From the IMG/VR virus record IMGVR_UViG_3300031227_011455, positions 1 through 64,000 of that record: 64,000 bases of DNA. The stretch is one strand, 5' to 3'. Made by a program: the position numbers and the translations under genes. How positions within the stretch are numbered: position 1 is the first letter of the stretch; every line of letters begins with the position of its first letter. The stretch is from a virus. This document shows positions 26,174 through 34,194 of the stretch, piece after piece. The notes beneath the pieces were generated by a model. The model searched no databases. It worked only from the letters and a program-made list of their open reading frames with translations, and was not told the DNA's origin.

Positions 26174-26623
26174 TTAGCCTTTTCTGCCTGCTTCTCTTAC
26201 AAACTCAAGCACATCTCCATTCTTAAGAACATAAGAATCTTCAGCAGCTTCACCATTAACAATACTGGAAGAATCTGTTTCTATATTCAAAATTTCTCGG
26301 TATAGTGCTTTTACATAACCAACACTTTTTCCAACAACGGGATAGTTAGAAGAAGCTGCGCCGCAAGAAACAGTAACAAGTGTTTCAAAAACATTATTTT
26401 TCTTCTTGTAACTAGTAAGATTTGCATTTATATAATCAATTTCTTCATGATCAGTGTTGTATGCATCTTCTGCATCTTCTGCATCTTCCTGATACGCCAT
26501 AATTGCATCAACTAAATCATCTTTTCTTGCCTTACTCATTCCAACAATATTATACTGACGACAAATTTCTCTAAGTTCTGCATTTGTTTTTTCTTCCAAA
26601 TCTTCTCTTTTGTAATCTACCAT
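26174..26623 (-). CDS. SAP/Rho_N-like domain fused to a beta-grasp ubiquitin-like domain
   Basis: This 149-residue protein has two parts. Residues 5-46 (LEEKTNAELREICRQYNI, then KARKDDLVDAIMAY) match SAP/Rho_N-type nucleic-acid-binding helices. Residues 77-149 look like a beta-grasp domain of ThiS/MoaD/ubiquitin type: strands ETLVTVSCGA, then a helix, IVNGEAAEDSYVL and NGDVLEFVREAG. The chain ends exactly at GRKG, so a terminal glycine is free for adenylation; PRTRC-C proteins, as I recall them, end in a similar GTKG. An acidic linker (EDAEDAEDA) joins the parts. Expected role: modifier activated by the adjacent E1-like enzyme. AGGAG lies seven bases before the ATG. Confidence 0.72.
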   Translation of the reverse strand: MVDYKREDLEEKTNAELREICRQYNIVGMSKARKDDLVDAIMAYQEDAEDAEDAYNTDHEEIDYINANLTSYKKKNNVFETLVTVSCGAASSNYPVVGKSVGYVKALYREILNIETDSSSIVNGEAAEDSYVLKNGDVLEFVREAGRKG

Positions 26624-26652
26624 AATAAAACTCCTTTTCTTTTTTTTAAACT

Positions 26653-27339
26653 CTATTTTTTTGTTTTTGGTAACCTAATTTTTGAATTCGAATTCATAGT
26701 TAAAATATCAAAATATACTTCTGAAATATTAAAATTTTCATTTTTAATTATGTTGTAGAATGCGTTACACATATGACTTGCAACGGCAACATTTGTAAAA
26801 TATATTTGAGGTTCAGATTTTGATAATTCTTCACAAGACATTTCATCTGGTGATTTATCAATTGGATTTTTAATTTCTGGATGATAATCAGTTAAATTTG
26901 GTGTTAGATCAATACCTCCTTTCTTAATAAAAATTTGAATATTTCCATCAGTTAATTCATTTCCGCCTGAGATAACCGTTATGTCATCTAATTTTTTTGC
27001 GTAATCTGAAATTAACTTCCTTGTTTTATGATTATCAACAGCGACAAATATTATTGAATTTTCTTTAACTATATTGGGAATTAAAGATTCATCCAAATAA
27101 TAAGGATAATCATGATAACTTATATTTTTAAATTTATACGATAATTCTTGACATTTTACTGTGGATTTATCTCCAAGTTCTAAAAATTCTTGTCTTTCTC
27201 TATTTTTTAATTCATACTCATCTCCATCAACAAGATTAATTTCTGATGATGGAATTGTTTTATCTGTATCAACATATCTAGAAATAGCATTTGATAAAAC
27301 AGAACCTATTCCACCTAAACCAATAATTGATATTTCCAT
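26653..27339 (-). CDS. ThiF/E1-like activating enzyme (PRTRC-F-like)
   Basis: Started at ATG 27339 (GGAG six bases upstream) this is 228 residues. It begins SIIGLGGIGS with the dinucleotide loop at 7-12, then INLVDGDEYELKNRERQEF, and FVAVDNHKTRK. These are the adenylation-core motifs of ThiF/MoeB/E1 enzymes. MSCEELSKSEPQIYFTNVAVA near 167-187 resembles the Cys-containing segment of PRTRC-type ThiF proteins, C169 being a candidate catalytic residue. It lies between the JAMM and the ubiquitin-like genes. Its substrate should be the GRKG-ending protein downstream. Confidence 0.85.
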   Translation of the reverse strand: MEISIIGLGGIGSVLSNAISRYVDTDKTIPSSEINLVDGDEYELKNRERQEFLELGDKSTVKCQELSYKFKNISYHDYPYYLDESLIPNIVKENSIIFVAVDNHKTRKLISDYAKKLDDITVISGGNELTDGNIQIFIKKGGIDLTPNLTDYHPEIKNPIDKSPDEMSCEELSKSEPQIYFTNVAVASHMCNAFYNIIKNENFNISEVYFDILTMNSNSKIRLPKTKK

Positions 27340-27360
27340 TTTTATCTCCATATAAATTTT

Positions 27361-27457
27361 TTAAGTAAGATAATCTGCCCAATTATATTCATAATGTTCA
27401 ATTAAATTATAATCTATTGTTTCATTTGTAAGTTTTTCATGTTTATGAATACAAGTA
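27361..27457 (-). other. likely frameshifted continuation of the JAMM gene (Cys/His-rich tail)
   Basis: The JAMM frame stops at 27458 right after an A-rich run (27468-27490). In the +1 frame the sequence continues KKFCACDTCIHKHEKL and ends NWADYLT at a TAA at 27361, just before the ribosome site of the next gene. This frame has no start codon of its own after an upstream stop. The CxCxxC-H-H pattern is protein-like and could bind zinc. Either programmed/polymerase slippage, a sequencing error in the A-run, or a real truncating mutation would explain it. Confidence 0.55.
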
Positions 27458-28339
27458 TCACATGCGCAAAACTTTTTTAATTTTTTTATCTTCTACATTT
27501 TCAACAAACATTAATGGATCATGTTTTATTTGTTTATCCTCAGGAATTTCATTTTTAATAAGTTTACCATCTTTAAATGTATATGTAACTCTTGGTTTAA
27601 AAGTATATTGATAAACTTTTTCTTTAACTTTTTCTAACCATTCTTCTTTAAAATTATATATTGTTGGATCATCACTATCTATTTTATAACCAAATTTTGG
27701 TTTCTTATAATAATTATATATTTTTACACCAGGTATATTATATGATTCATTTGATTCATTTTCTATACATTCCAAATTTTCAATATAGTCCTCTGGTGGA
27801 ATAACAATTCTCATTCCATTTACAACTATTGAAGCGCAAATTTCAAACAATTCTGAATTTATTTTTCCTATTGTAAAGTGTATTCCATCAAATTTTTCTT
27901 CATCCGAAATATCTGTTCCTGAATGAAATGCTGACATAGAAGCATGAGAATGAATACTTGAAACCAATACATAATCTTTAATTGTTTGTTTTGAATCATA
28001 ATCTATAGAAGAAAAAGAAACTTCTTGATCAGGAACAAGAATTCTATATCTTTTTTTATCCTTATTATAAAATATAAGAGCAACTGCTTCTGATTTATGT
28101 ATTTCATAAACTTTTTTAAAAAAACCTACTATATTTCCAATTAATCTTGTTGGAATTTTTGGAATCATAATTCTTGCAAATGTAGGCATATCTTCTAAAA
28201 ATGAAATTTTGTCAATTGGTGTTATGCTCTCAATTAAATCTAATTTTTTCTTTAAGTATATTCCATCTTTTGCAATTATATAACATGTTTCATCATCTGG
28301 TATATTATCTTTTTTATCATTTATGTAAATATTCATCAT
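27458..28339 (-). CDS. JAB/JAMM-domain metallopeptidase (PRTRC-A-like)
   Basis: Started at ATG 28339 (TAATG overlap with the E2-like gene; GGAG six bases upstream), 293 residues. A JAMM site is complete: Glu84 in KSEAVALI, HSH at 130-132, then seven residues, Ser140 and Asp143 (HSHASMSAFHSGTD). JAMM peptidases cut isopeptide or peptide bonds after ubiquitin-like proteins, either to mature the modifier or remove it. The modifier here already ends in GRKG, so deconjugation is the more likely role. The N-terminal 60 residues resemble no known domain. The C-terminus probably continues by frameshift to 27361. Confidence 0.88.
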   Translation of the reverse strand: MMNIYINDKKDNIPDDETCYIIAKDGIYLKKKLDLIESITPIDKISFLEDMPTFARIMIPKIPTRLIGNIVGFFKKVYEIHKSEAVALIFYNKDKKRYRILVPDQEVSFSSIDYDSKQTIKDYVLVSSIHSHASMSAFHSGTDISDEEKFDGIHFTIGKINSELFEICASIVVNGMRIVIPPEDYIENLECIENESNESYNIPGVKIYNYYKKPKFGYKIDSDDPTIYNFKEEWLEKVKEKVYQYTFKPRVTYTFKDGKLIKNEIPEDKQIKHDPLMFVENVEDKKIKKVLRM

Positions 28340-30831
28340 TAAGAACTCCAAAATCTGTAAAGTCTAAACATACAGTTATTCTTTTCTATTATATTACCAT
28401 ACATATTAGGAATACCAACTTTTCTATTTCTCGAAATTAAGTCTGTATTTTTAATTCTTGGAAGAATTAAACCAATTCTTGAACTTAATTCTAATCTAGA
28501 AATACCTCCAACATAACTTAAAAATTTATATTTTAATTCACTTAAAGAATATAAATATGGTTCGAAGTTACTATACATACAACCAACAATCGAGGTATTT
28601 TCATGAAATAAATCTCCAGTTTGTACTTTAATTTTTAAATTTGGTTCTGTTAATTTTAGTTTATCGTATTTTTTATCTTCTGGATTATAAATATCAAAAT
28701 TTGAAATTAAATTATCATATCTTAATGTTCTATAATTTGAAGTCAAAACTAATGGAACAATATCATCAATAATAAAAGCCTTGATTTCGTTACAATCTTT
28801 CTTTGGAAAATCAGTTATACTTATAAATTTAGATTTAATTTTTGAACCAGTTTTTATGTCATTTATTTCTCTACAAACTTTTCTAACTTTTATAAAATTA
28901 TTTAAACCATTCTTAAATTCAACAAGAGGAAATAAAATAATATTTCCATCATCATCCAATAGATTAAGATAAAAACAATCATCATCATATGAAAATTTAG
29001 AAATTGTTCTAATATTAAACATATCATTTGGATTTGTCCAATCAATAACAATAACTTCGTCGCCAATATTATAATTTATATCATTAAAATATGATTTAAT
29101 TGAAAAAGATGTATTGTTTTTATCACAAATGTTCATGAAAAAGTTTTTACATACATCATAATCATATTGAAAAATATTAGAAGTATCATAATTATTTTGT
29201 ACTCCAAAACCATTATTTTTTATTATATAAACTATATTTTTATTTTTAACAATATTTACCTCTTCCTTGTGAGCATTTGTAAATATATTTCTATTAGAAA
29301 AATATACTATTTCTTCTAATCCTATTGATTCATCTAAAATTTCTGATAATTGATAATTAGTATCATTTAATAAAATTTCTATATGTCTTTTATTTGCATC
29401 TTCAAATGTTAAATATATTTGCCCCCTTCTTACACGTTTGTTTATTAGAAAAACTTCATCTATAGTATAAATATTATAACTGCTAATTCGATATGATAAA
29501 ATATATTTTTTGTTTTCTATTATTTTTATTCCATTAAATTCTATATCATTTAATGATATAGCTATTTTATTTAAAAATATATTTTCAAGAAAATAATCTT
29601 TTCCAATTTTAAATTGATATGATCCATCTTTTAATTTAATAATTTTTTCTAGTTTTCTAATATCCTTTGAATTCTTAAAAAATAGTATATCACCTGGAAC
29701 AATTTTTGTTTCTTCATTAATATTGTATGATTTTTGCTCTATGATTTTAATAGTTGGAGGTATTTCTGCTTTTCCAAATTCATCAAAATCAATAGTTGTT
29801 TTTTTATTTTCTTCATCTTCTAACTCAATTCCTGTTTTTCTTCCATTTGAACTCATTAGATATGAAGTTACATAGAATTTTTTATCATCGATAATTATTT
29901 CATCACCAATAGAAACAATATCACCATTTGGTAAACTAATTGATTCTAATACATTTTTATTTCTTATTATCGTTCCAATATTTTTAATATTTTTTACATA
30001 ATCTACATCCATTAAATTAAATAAATTTGATATATTAAAATCATTATTAGAACCTAAATAATTTTGTTTATATTCTTCAATTACTTTATATGGTGTTGCA
30101 TTAATCATTGTATTCCATTCTGCTGAAAATATAAATAATGGATCAATTTTTGTATTATATGACCATGTAAAGAAATCACATAAAAATGGATTAGTTTCAT
30201 AATTCATACAATGATCATAATAATCATAATTAAAACTATTGAACCAGAACTGATTAATAACATTTTTAGCAGTTTCCAAAATAGTTAAATCACCTTCTGG
30301 ATAACGTCCCAAACAAATATTAAGATCCCCATCTAAATTTGGTAAACATGGTTCTAATAGATAATCTTCTAAACTTGTTAATGGATGTAATCTAAAGAAT
30401 ACTCTCATACTAATTAAATTATTTGCTTTATTTAAATTCATTAAGTACACTATATATGGAAACGATAATGTAAATTTATAAGGTTTTTTCTTTAAATCAA
30501 ATTTATCTAATTCATAAAGATCATATTTTCCTGTTAATTTATGTTTTTCAACTATATTTTTTAAATCACCATCAAATAATATAGTTCTTATTTGGGGTTC
30601 ATCTTCTAAAATTATTGTTTTTGAAAAATCAGTATGAGTTGTAATAAATCTACAATTCTTTGGTAAAATTTCTGTTTGACAAGAAAATGCTGTTTTAAAT
30701 AAATTTAAAAAGTTAGAAGTATTCATCATTGTTTTTACTATAGTTGGTTCTGTATCCTTCGGATCATGATATGAAGATAATACATGTTTTGTATAAGTGT
30801 TATTTATCAGAATTTCGTCTATATTATACAT
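28339..30831 (-). CDS. large E2-like protein (PRTRC-B-like) with SH3-like C-terminal modules
   Basis: This 830-residue protein has an N-terminal E2-like region (about residues 75-235). FPYIVYLMNL and MRVFFRLHPL give strands, then LPNLDGDLNICLG at 163-175: LPN in place of HPN, with Cys173 at exactly the canonical spacing, followed by helical FWFNSFNYDYY. PRTRC-B proteins, as I recall them, carry the same N..G..CLG signature. Residues from about 300 to 830 hold several beta-rich modules starting with GD (NGDIVSIGDEIIID at 302-315, VPGDILFF at 378-385, YNIGDEVIVIDW at 587-598), SH3- or tudor-like. Expected to accept the modifier; substrate choice may lie in the modules. ATG follows GGAGAATAATTAAT. 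Confidence 0.72.
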   Translation of the reverse strand: MYNIDEILINNTYTKHVLSSYHDPKDTEPTIVKTMMNTSNFLNLFKTAFSCQTEILPKNCRFITTHTDFSKTIILEDEPQIRTILFDGDLKNIVEKHKLTGKYDLYELDKFDLKKKPYKFTLSFPYIVYLMNLNKANNLISMRVFFRLHPLTSLEDYLLEPCLPNLDGDLNICLGRYPEGDLTILETAKNVINQFWFNSFNYDYYDHCMNYETNPFLCDFFTWSYNTKIDPLFIFSAEWNTMINATPYKVIEEYKQNYLGSNNDFNISNLFNLMDVDYVKNIKNIGTIIRNKNVLESISLPNGDIVSIGDEIIIDDKKFYVTSYLMSSNGRKTGIELEDEENKKTTIDFDEFGKAEIPPTIKIIEQKSYNINEETKIVPGDILFFKNSKDIRKLEKIIKLKDGSYQFKIGKDYFLENIFLNKIAISLNDIEFNGIKIIENKKYILSYRISSYNIYTIDEVFLINKRVRRGQIYLTFEDANKRHIEILLNDTNYQLSEILDESIGLEEIVYFSNRNIFTNAHKEEVNIVKNKNIVYIIKNNGFGVQNNYDTSNIFQYDYDVCKNFFMNICDKNNTSFSIKSYFNDINYNIGDEVIVIDWTNPNDMFNIRTISKFSYDDDCFYLNLLDDDGNIILFPLVEFKNGLNNFIKVRKVCREINDIKTGSKIKSKFISITDFPKKDCNEIKAFIIDDIVPLVLTSNYRTLRYDNLISNFDIYNPEDKKYDKLKLTEPNLKIKVQTGDLFHENTSIVGCMYSNFEPYLYSLSELKYKFLSYVGGISRLELSSRIGLILPRIKNTDLISRNRKVGIPNMYGNIIEKNNCMFRLYRFWSS

Positions 30832-30836
30832 ATTAA

Positions 30837-31190
30837 TTATTCTCCTCTTACGTATTTTAAAATTTCAGCAAAATATTTAATTATTTTTTCAGGTTTATTA
30901 TTATCTAACACTCCCCAAGTTTTAACTCTTTTTAAATTAATACCAATTTCCCATGCAGAAACTATATATTCTTCTTTAAATTCTCTTTCGAGACATAAAT
31001 AACATATTTTATATGAATTACTCTCATATTCAACTGCAAGAAATATATTTGGTCCTTTTGGTATAGCATCTTGATTTTGATTTTTAGATTTAGGTGATTC
31101 TTCTTCCATAATTTTATCACAAATTATTTTTACTTGTTCATCAAATTCTGAATTTTTAATTTCTTCTAATAAATCACTTAAAATTGACAT
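30837..31190 (-). CDS. hypothetical protein at the head of the conjugation operon
   Basis: This 117-residue protein ends six bases before the large E2-like gene, so it is probably co-transcribed with it. Helical N-terminus, polar linker, then a strand region with ICYLCLE and VKTWGVL. No family recognised; a candidate dedicated factor of the pathway by position only. Confidence 0.65.
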   Translation of the reverse strand: MSILSDLLEEIKNSEFDEQVKIICDKIMEEESPKSKNQNQDAIPKGPNIFLAVEYESNSYKICYLCLEREFKEEYIVSAWEIGINLKRVKTWGVLDNNKPEKIIKYFAEILKYVRGE

Positions 31191-31206
31191 TAATTATTAC
31201 CTCTAA

Positions 31207-31524
31207 TCATTTTATTTTTCGTAATTTAAAAACTTTTTTATTAGATGGTGTAACTAGAAATTCTAATTTATTAAATGGAACAGTTCTCCAATCTTGTTTT
31301 TCTGTATCAAATACACTAAGCATTTTAATTTTTTGTATTTTTGCAAGAATTTTTGGCAGATCAATTCCTTTTGGTCTTTTCTCTTTTGGAATTTTTTCAA
31401 AATCTAATGTACATTTCATAGATCTTCTATTGCCATCTTTTTTAATAAATTGAATAGATACTTCCTTTTCAGATCTTATTAACTTTAAAAATTGTATTAC
31501 ATTTGTTAATTCTTCTTCTGCCAT
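31207..31524 (-). CDS. DUF2693-like phage protein
   Basis: This 105-residue protein contains VSIQFIKKDGNRRSMKCTLDF, then IPKEKRPK and SVFDTEKQDWRTV. The F.kkDGs.R.m.cTl / VfD....WR order fits small SH3-fold phage proteins of the DUF2693 type. Function not known. Confidence 0.65.
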   Translation of the reverse strand: MAEEELTNVIQFLKLIRSEKEVSIQFIKKDGNRRSMKCTLDFEKIPKEKRPKGIDLPKILAKIQKIKMLSVFDTEKQDWRTVPFNKLEFLVTPSNKKVFKLRKIK

Positions 31525-31541
31525 TTTATACCTCTATATAG

Positions 31542-31883
31542 TTACCAAGTTTTATATTTAAAAACTCTTTTTGGATAAATTGGATCTCTATAATTTCCTT
31601 TTGATAATACATCTTCAATCCATCTAATTCCAGCAGATAATCTAGGCACAGAAAATTTTCCAATATCATCATTATGAACAGAAAAGAATACATCATTTCT
31701 TCCACCAGTTTCTGGATCGTCTTTGTCAGGAAATGTTTTTATTTCTTCTAAATATTGTATCCTTACATCAAATGTATCTTTCATGAAATTTTTAAATTCT
31801 TCAATTTTATCTTGTCCAATTAATGTTGCTGGCCAAATACAAACTTGATTAAATTCCTTTTCTCTTTCTATATTTTTATCCAT
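31542..31883 (-). CDS. conserved phage protein of unknown function
   Basis: This 113-residue protein shows FNQVCIWPATLIG, RIQYLEEIKT, GGRNDVFFSVHNDDIGKF and GIRWIEDVL. This pattern is strongly conserved in proteins of many large phages, where no function is assigned as far as I know. It overlaps the radical SAM gene by eight bases. Confidence 0.75.
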   Translation of the reverse strand: MDKNIEREKEFNQVCIWPATLIGQDKIEEFKNFMKDTFDVRIQYLEEIKTFPDKDDPETGGRNDVFFSVHNDDIGKFSVPRLSAGIRWIEDVLSKGNYRDPIYPKRVFKYKTW

Positions 31884-32907
31884 GTCTTATCTCCGAATGT
31901 ATTAAATTATCTGAACTATCTTCATCTTTTGACAAAAGTTCACTCATCATATAACAACTGTGATTACATCCCCTGCAATAATTCTTTTTATCATGACTTA
32001 TTGAATCTTTTAAATGTTTATTTAAATTTCCATCTTCGTCTAGAATATTTTTTAGATTAAAAAGAAATGGTGTAGAAACTCCGCGACAACGTAAACAAAG
32101 TCGCACGCTTCCATCCGCATCAACACATAAGTTATGAAAATCTTCATCTAATTTACAATCATATTCACTTGGGAGAATATTATATATTCTTGGTAATAAC
32201 GTATCTCTCATATGAACATTTAATTTTTCATCTATAATTCTATTAAATGTCTCTCTTAAAAATGCAGATTTTCTTACAAGAATAGATTCATCTTCAACAT
32301 TTGAAAAATCATAATATGGATTTTTTGAAATGTCTACAAATGTTATATCACTATTTATTCCCTTATCTGTAAGATCTCTTACTAACAAATAAAGATATTT
32401 TAAATTATCATTTGTAACAGTTATTTCAGCTACAGCATCTTTTATCACACTTGAATATTCTTGTAATTTTTTAAGACCAACAATACTTTTTTTATAAATA
32501 TCTCCTTTTTTATTCTGGTAAATAATTGGATCAATAGAAGCTGTAAATCCTTCTATATAAGAAACTTTTTTAAATAATTCAATCATTTTTTCTTGGCTAA
32601 TTTTAGAATTATTACTAATAATTGTATAATGAATATCATTATCATTACAATAATTAATAATTTTATAAAGGTCTGATCTTATTAAAGGTTCTCCGCCATA
32701 AAATATATGGAAGCAATTTTTGTTGTGGATTTTTAATTTTTTTAACCCTGATATTATTACATCTGTTGTCATTTCATTTTTTGCATAATATGACATATCA
32801 GGATATTCTTTTGGTTTTGTTGGGTAATTTTTAACAATTCTACAATATTCACAATTAAGATCACATCTTCTTGTTAATAACCAATTAACTATTTGAATTT
32901 TATTCAT
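31876..32907 (-). CDS. radical SAM/SPASM-domain protein
   Basis: This 343-residue protein starts with the [4Fe-4S] SAM-binding motif RRCDLNCEYC (C15, C19, C22), followed by FYGGEPLI, a typical radical SAM GGEP strand. The C-terminal third carries a Cys-rich SPASM-type region: LCVDADGSVRLCLRC, then YCRGCNHSCYM. SPASM enzymes modify peptides or proteins or build cofactors. It is not QueE, which is shorter and lacks SPASM. No obvious precursor peptide lies next to it; three proteins with a shared TNSSST leader elsewhere in the window are possible but unproven substrates. Confidence 0.88.
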   Translation of the reverse strand: MNKIQIVNWLLTRRCDLNCEYCRIVKNYPTKPKEYPDMSYYAKNEMTTDVIISGLKKLKIHNKNCFHIFYGGEPLIRSDLYKIINYCNDNDIHYTIISNNSKISQEKMIELFKKVSYIEGFTASIDPIIYQNKKGDIYKKSIVGLKKLQEYSSVIKDAVAEITVTNDNLKYLYLLVRDLTDKGINSDITFVDISKNPYYDFSNVEDESILVRKSAFLRETFNRIIDEKLNVHMRDTLLPRIYNILPSEYDCKLDEDFHNLCVDADGSVRLCLRCRGVSTPFLFNLKNILDEDGNLNKHLKDSISHDKKNYCRGCNHSCYMMSELLSKDEDSSDNLIHSEIRHG

Positions 32908-33202
32908 TAAATATATCTCCGTTTATTGTTCCTTTTATATTATCTACAGAAAATCTATTTTCAATTACATTAAATAAAAAACTATTTAATTTATCTTTGA
33001 ATTTTTCATAATCTTTTAATTGTAGTTGTTCTGAAAAATCCTTTTCCATTTCTGCTTCATCATCCCAGTTTAAATCTGAATTTAAGATTTGTCCATTTTT
33101 AAGAGTTATGCTTATATTTCCAGAAATACCTCCATGAATTGTTGGTTGTTTATCTATATGAAACCCTATATTTAAATTATACATAATATTATCAATTTTC
33201 AT
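32900..33202 (-). CDS. hypothetical protein
   Basis: This 100-residue protein overlaps the radical SAM gene start by eight bases. It has beta-strands with GGISGNISITLKNGQ followed by an acidic helix. Possibly a partner of the radical SAM enzyme by coupling only. Confidence 0.6.
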   Translation of the reverse strand: MKIDNIMYNLNIGFHIDKQPTIHGGISGNISITLKNGQILNSDLNWDDEAEMEKDFSEQLQLKDYEKFKDKLNSFLFNVIENRFSVDNIKGTINGDIFNE

Positions 33203-33204
33203 TT

Positions 33205-33513
33205 TTAAACCAACCTAATATCATCTTTTTTTGGAATAGTTACAATATTTGATACAAGACTCTGATACATTTCTAAAAGATCTTTATCTGGAGTAGAAGG
33301 ATACGCAAAGATATGTTTTGGATTTATTTGAATTTCTTCATCTGACGAATCCATAAATCTAATTGGAATTGTAGTTATTGATCCTTCTTCTATTTCAATG
33401 TCTGTTAATCCATATGCTCCAGAAATAAAAATAGTTCCGTCATCTTTATTTTTTCTTATTTTTGCAATAATTTTTTGTCCATAACAAGTAATAAATATTT
33501 TTATATCATTCAT
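33205..33513 (-). CDS. hypothetical protein
   Basis: This 102-residue beta-rich protein (MNDIKIFITCYGQKIIAKI) contains ISGAYGL, TIPIRFMDS and ends KKDDIRLV. No family recognised. Confidence 0.6.
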   Translation of the reverse strand: MNDIKIFITCYGQKIIAKIRKNKDDGTIFISGAYGLTDIEIEEGSITTIPIRFMDSSDEEIQINPKHIFAYPSTPDKDLLEMYQSLVSNIVTIPKKDDIRLV

Positions 33514-33849
33514 TTAAATCCCCAATTCATTAATGTGAATTCTAAAACTATAACTAATTCCAAAATTTTGATGTATATGATAATTCATATTTTTAAGAAT
33601 TTTTATATCTAAAACTCTCATACCGATTTCTGTATTATGATCCAATATTCTTTCTATACATTTTCTTTTTATATATAAAATAGATGATTCTCTTAATGGA
33701 AATTTTGCTTTTGATTTTGTCATTTTATAACAATTTGATTTATTTAAATACCATTTATAACTTGAAATACCATTTTTTAATTTATCTTTAAATCTTGTTT
33801 TTCCAAATAATTCTGTTAAACCTTTTCTGATTTCTTTTTTATTCAACAT
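33514..33849 (-). CDS. hypothetical protein, paralogue of the 33853 gene
   Basis: This 111-residue basic protein begins MLNKKEIRKGLTELFG and carries LKNGISSYKWYLNKSN. The adjacent upstream gene has IRKDLVILLEQ and IKNGVSFKWYL in the same order, so they are diverged tandem copies. Function unknown. Confidence 0.65.
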   Translation of the reverse strand: MLNKKEIRKGLTELFGKTRFKDKLKNGISSYKWYLNKSNCYKMTKSKAKFPLRESSILYIKRKCIERILDHNTEIGMRVLDIKILKNMNYHIHQNFGISYSFRIHINELGI

Positions 33850-33852
33850 TGA

Positions 33853-34137
33853 TTAATATCCTATTGTTATTGGTAATTGTCTAACTAAAATTCTAACAAC
33901 ATTATTCTCTAGATGATTTCTCCCATACATTGCCTCTATTCTTCTACTTATTCTAGGTGATTGGTTATGAAATGTTTTAAGTTCAAATATAAGTGTTGGA
34001 TATTTTCTTAAAATTTCACAATAATAACTTCTATAAAAAGATGTCATACTATTTTCTATATTACTTAAATACCACTTAAAACTAACACCATTTTTTATAT
34101 GATCTGTATAACTAGGTTGTTCTAATAAAATAACCAA
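33853..34137 (-). CDS. hypothetical protein, paralogue with an uncertain start
   Basis: Conservatively started at TTG 34137 this is 94 residues. The frame stays open upstream to the SbcC stop at 34195 and encodes EEQLDLKQQKEIRKDL, matching the paralogue's KKEIRK N-terminus. A ribosome site AAAGAGG sits at 34190-34197 but no ATG, GTG or TTG follows it; only ATT (34188) or ATA (34185) codons do. The gene may use a rare start or have lost its start codon. Confidence 0.55.
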   Translation of the reverse strand: MVILLEQPSYTDHIKNGVSFKWYLSNIENSMTSFYRSYYCEILRKYPTLIFELKTFHNQSPRISRRIEAMYGRNHLENNVVRILVRQLPITIGY

Positions 34138-34194
34138 ATCTTTTCTAATTTCTTTCTGTTGCTTTAAATCTAGTTGCTCTTCTATAATTCCTCT

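Noticed and set aside
31876-32907. QueE assignment for the radical SAM protein
   Set aside because: The SPASM-like C-terminal cysteines and 343-residue length do not fit QueE, although FolE2 and QueD make it tempting.
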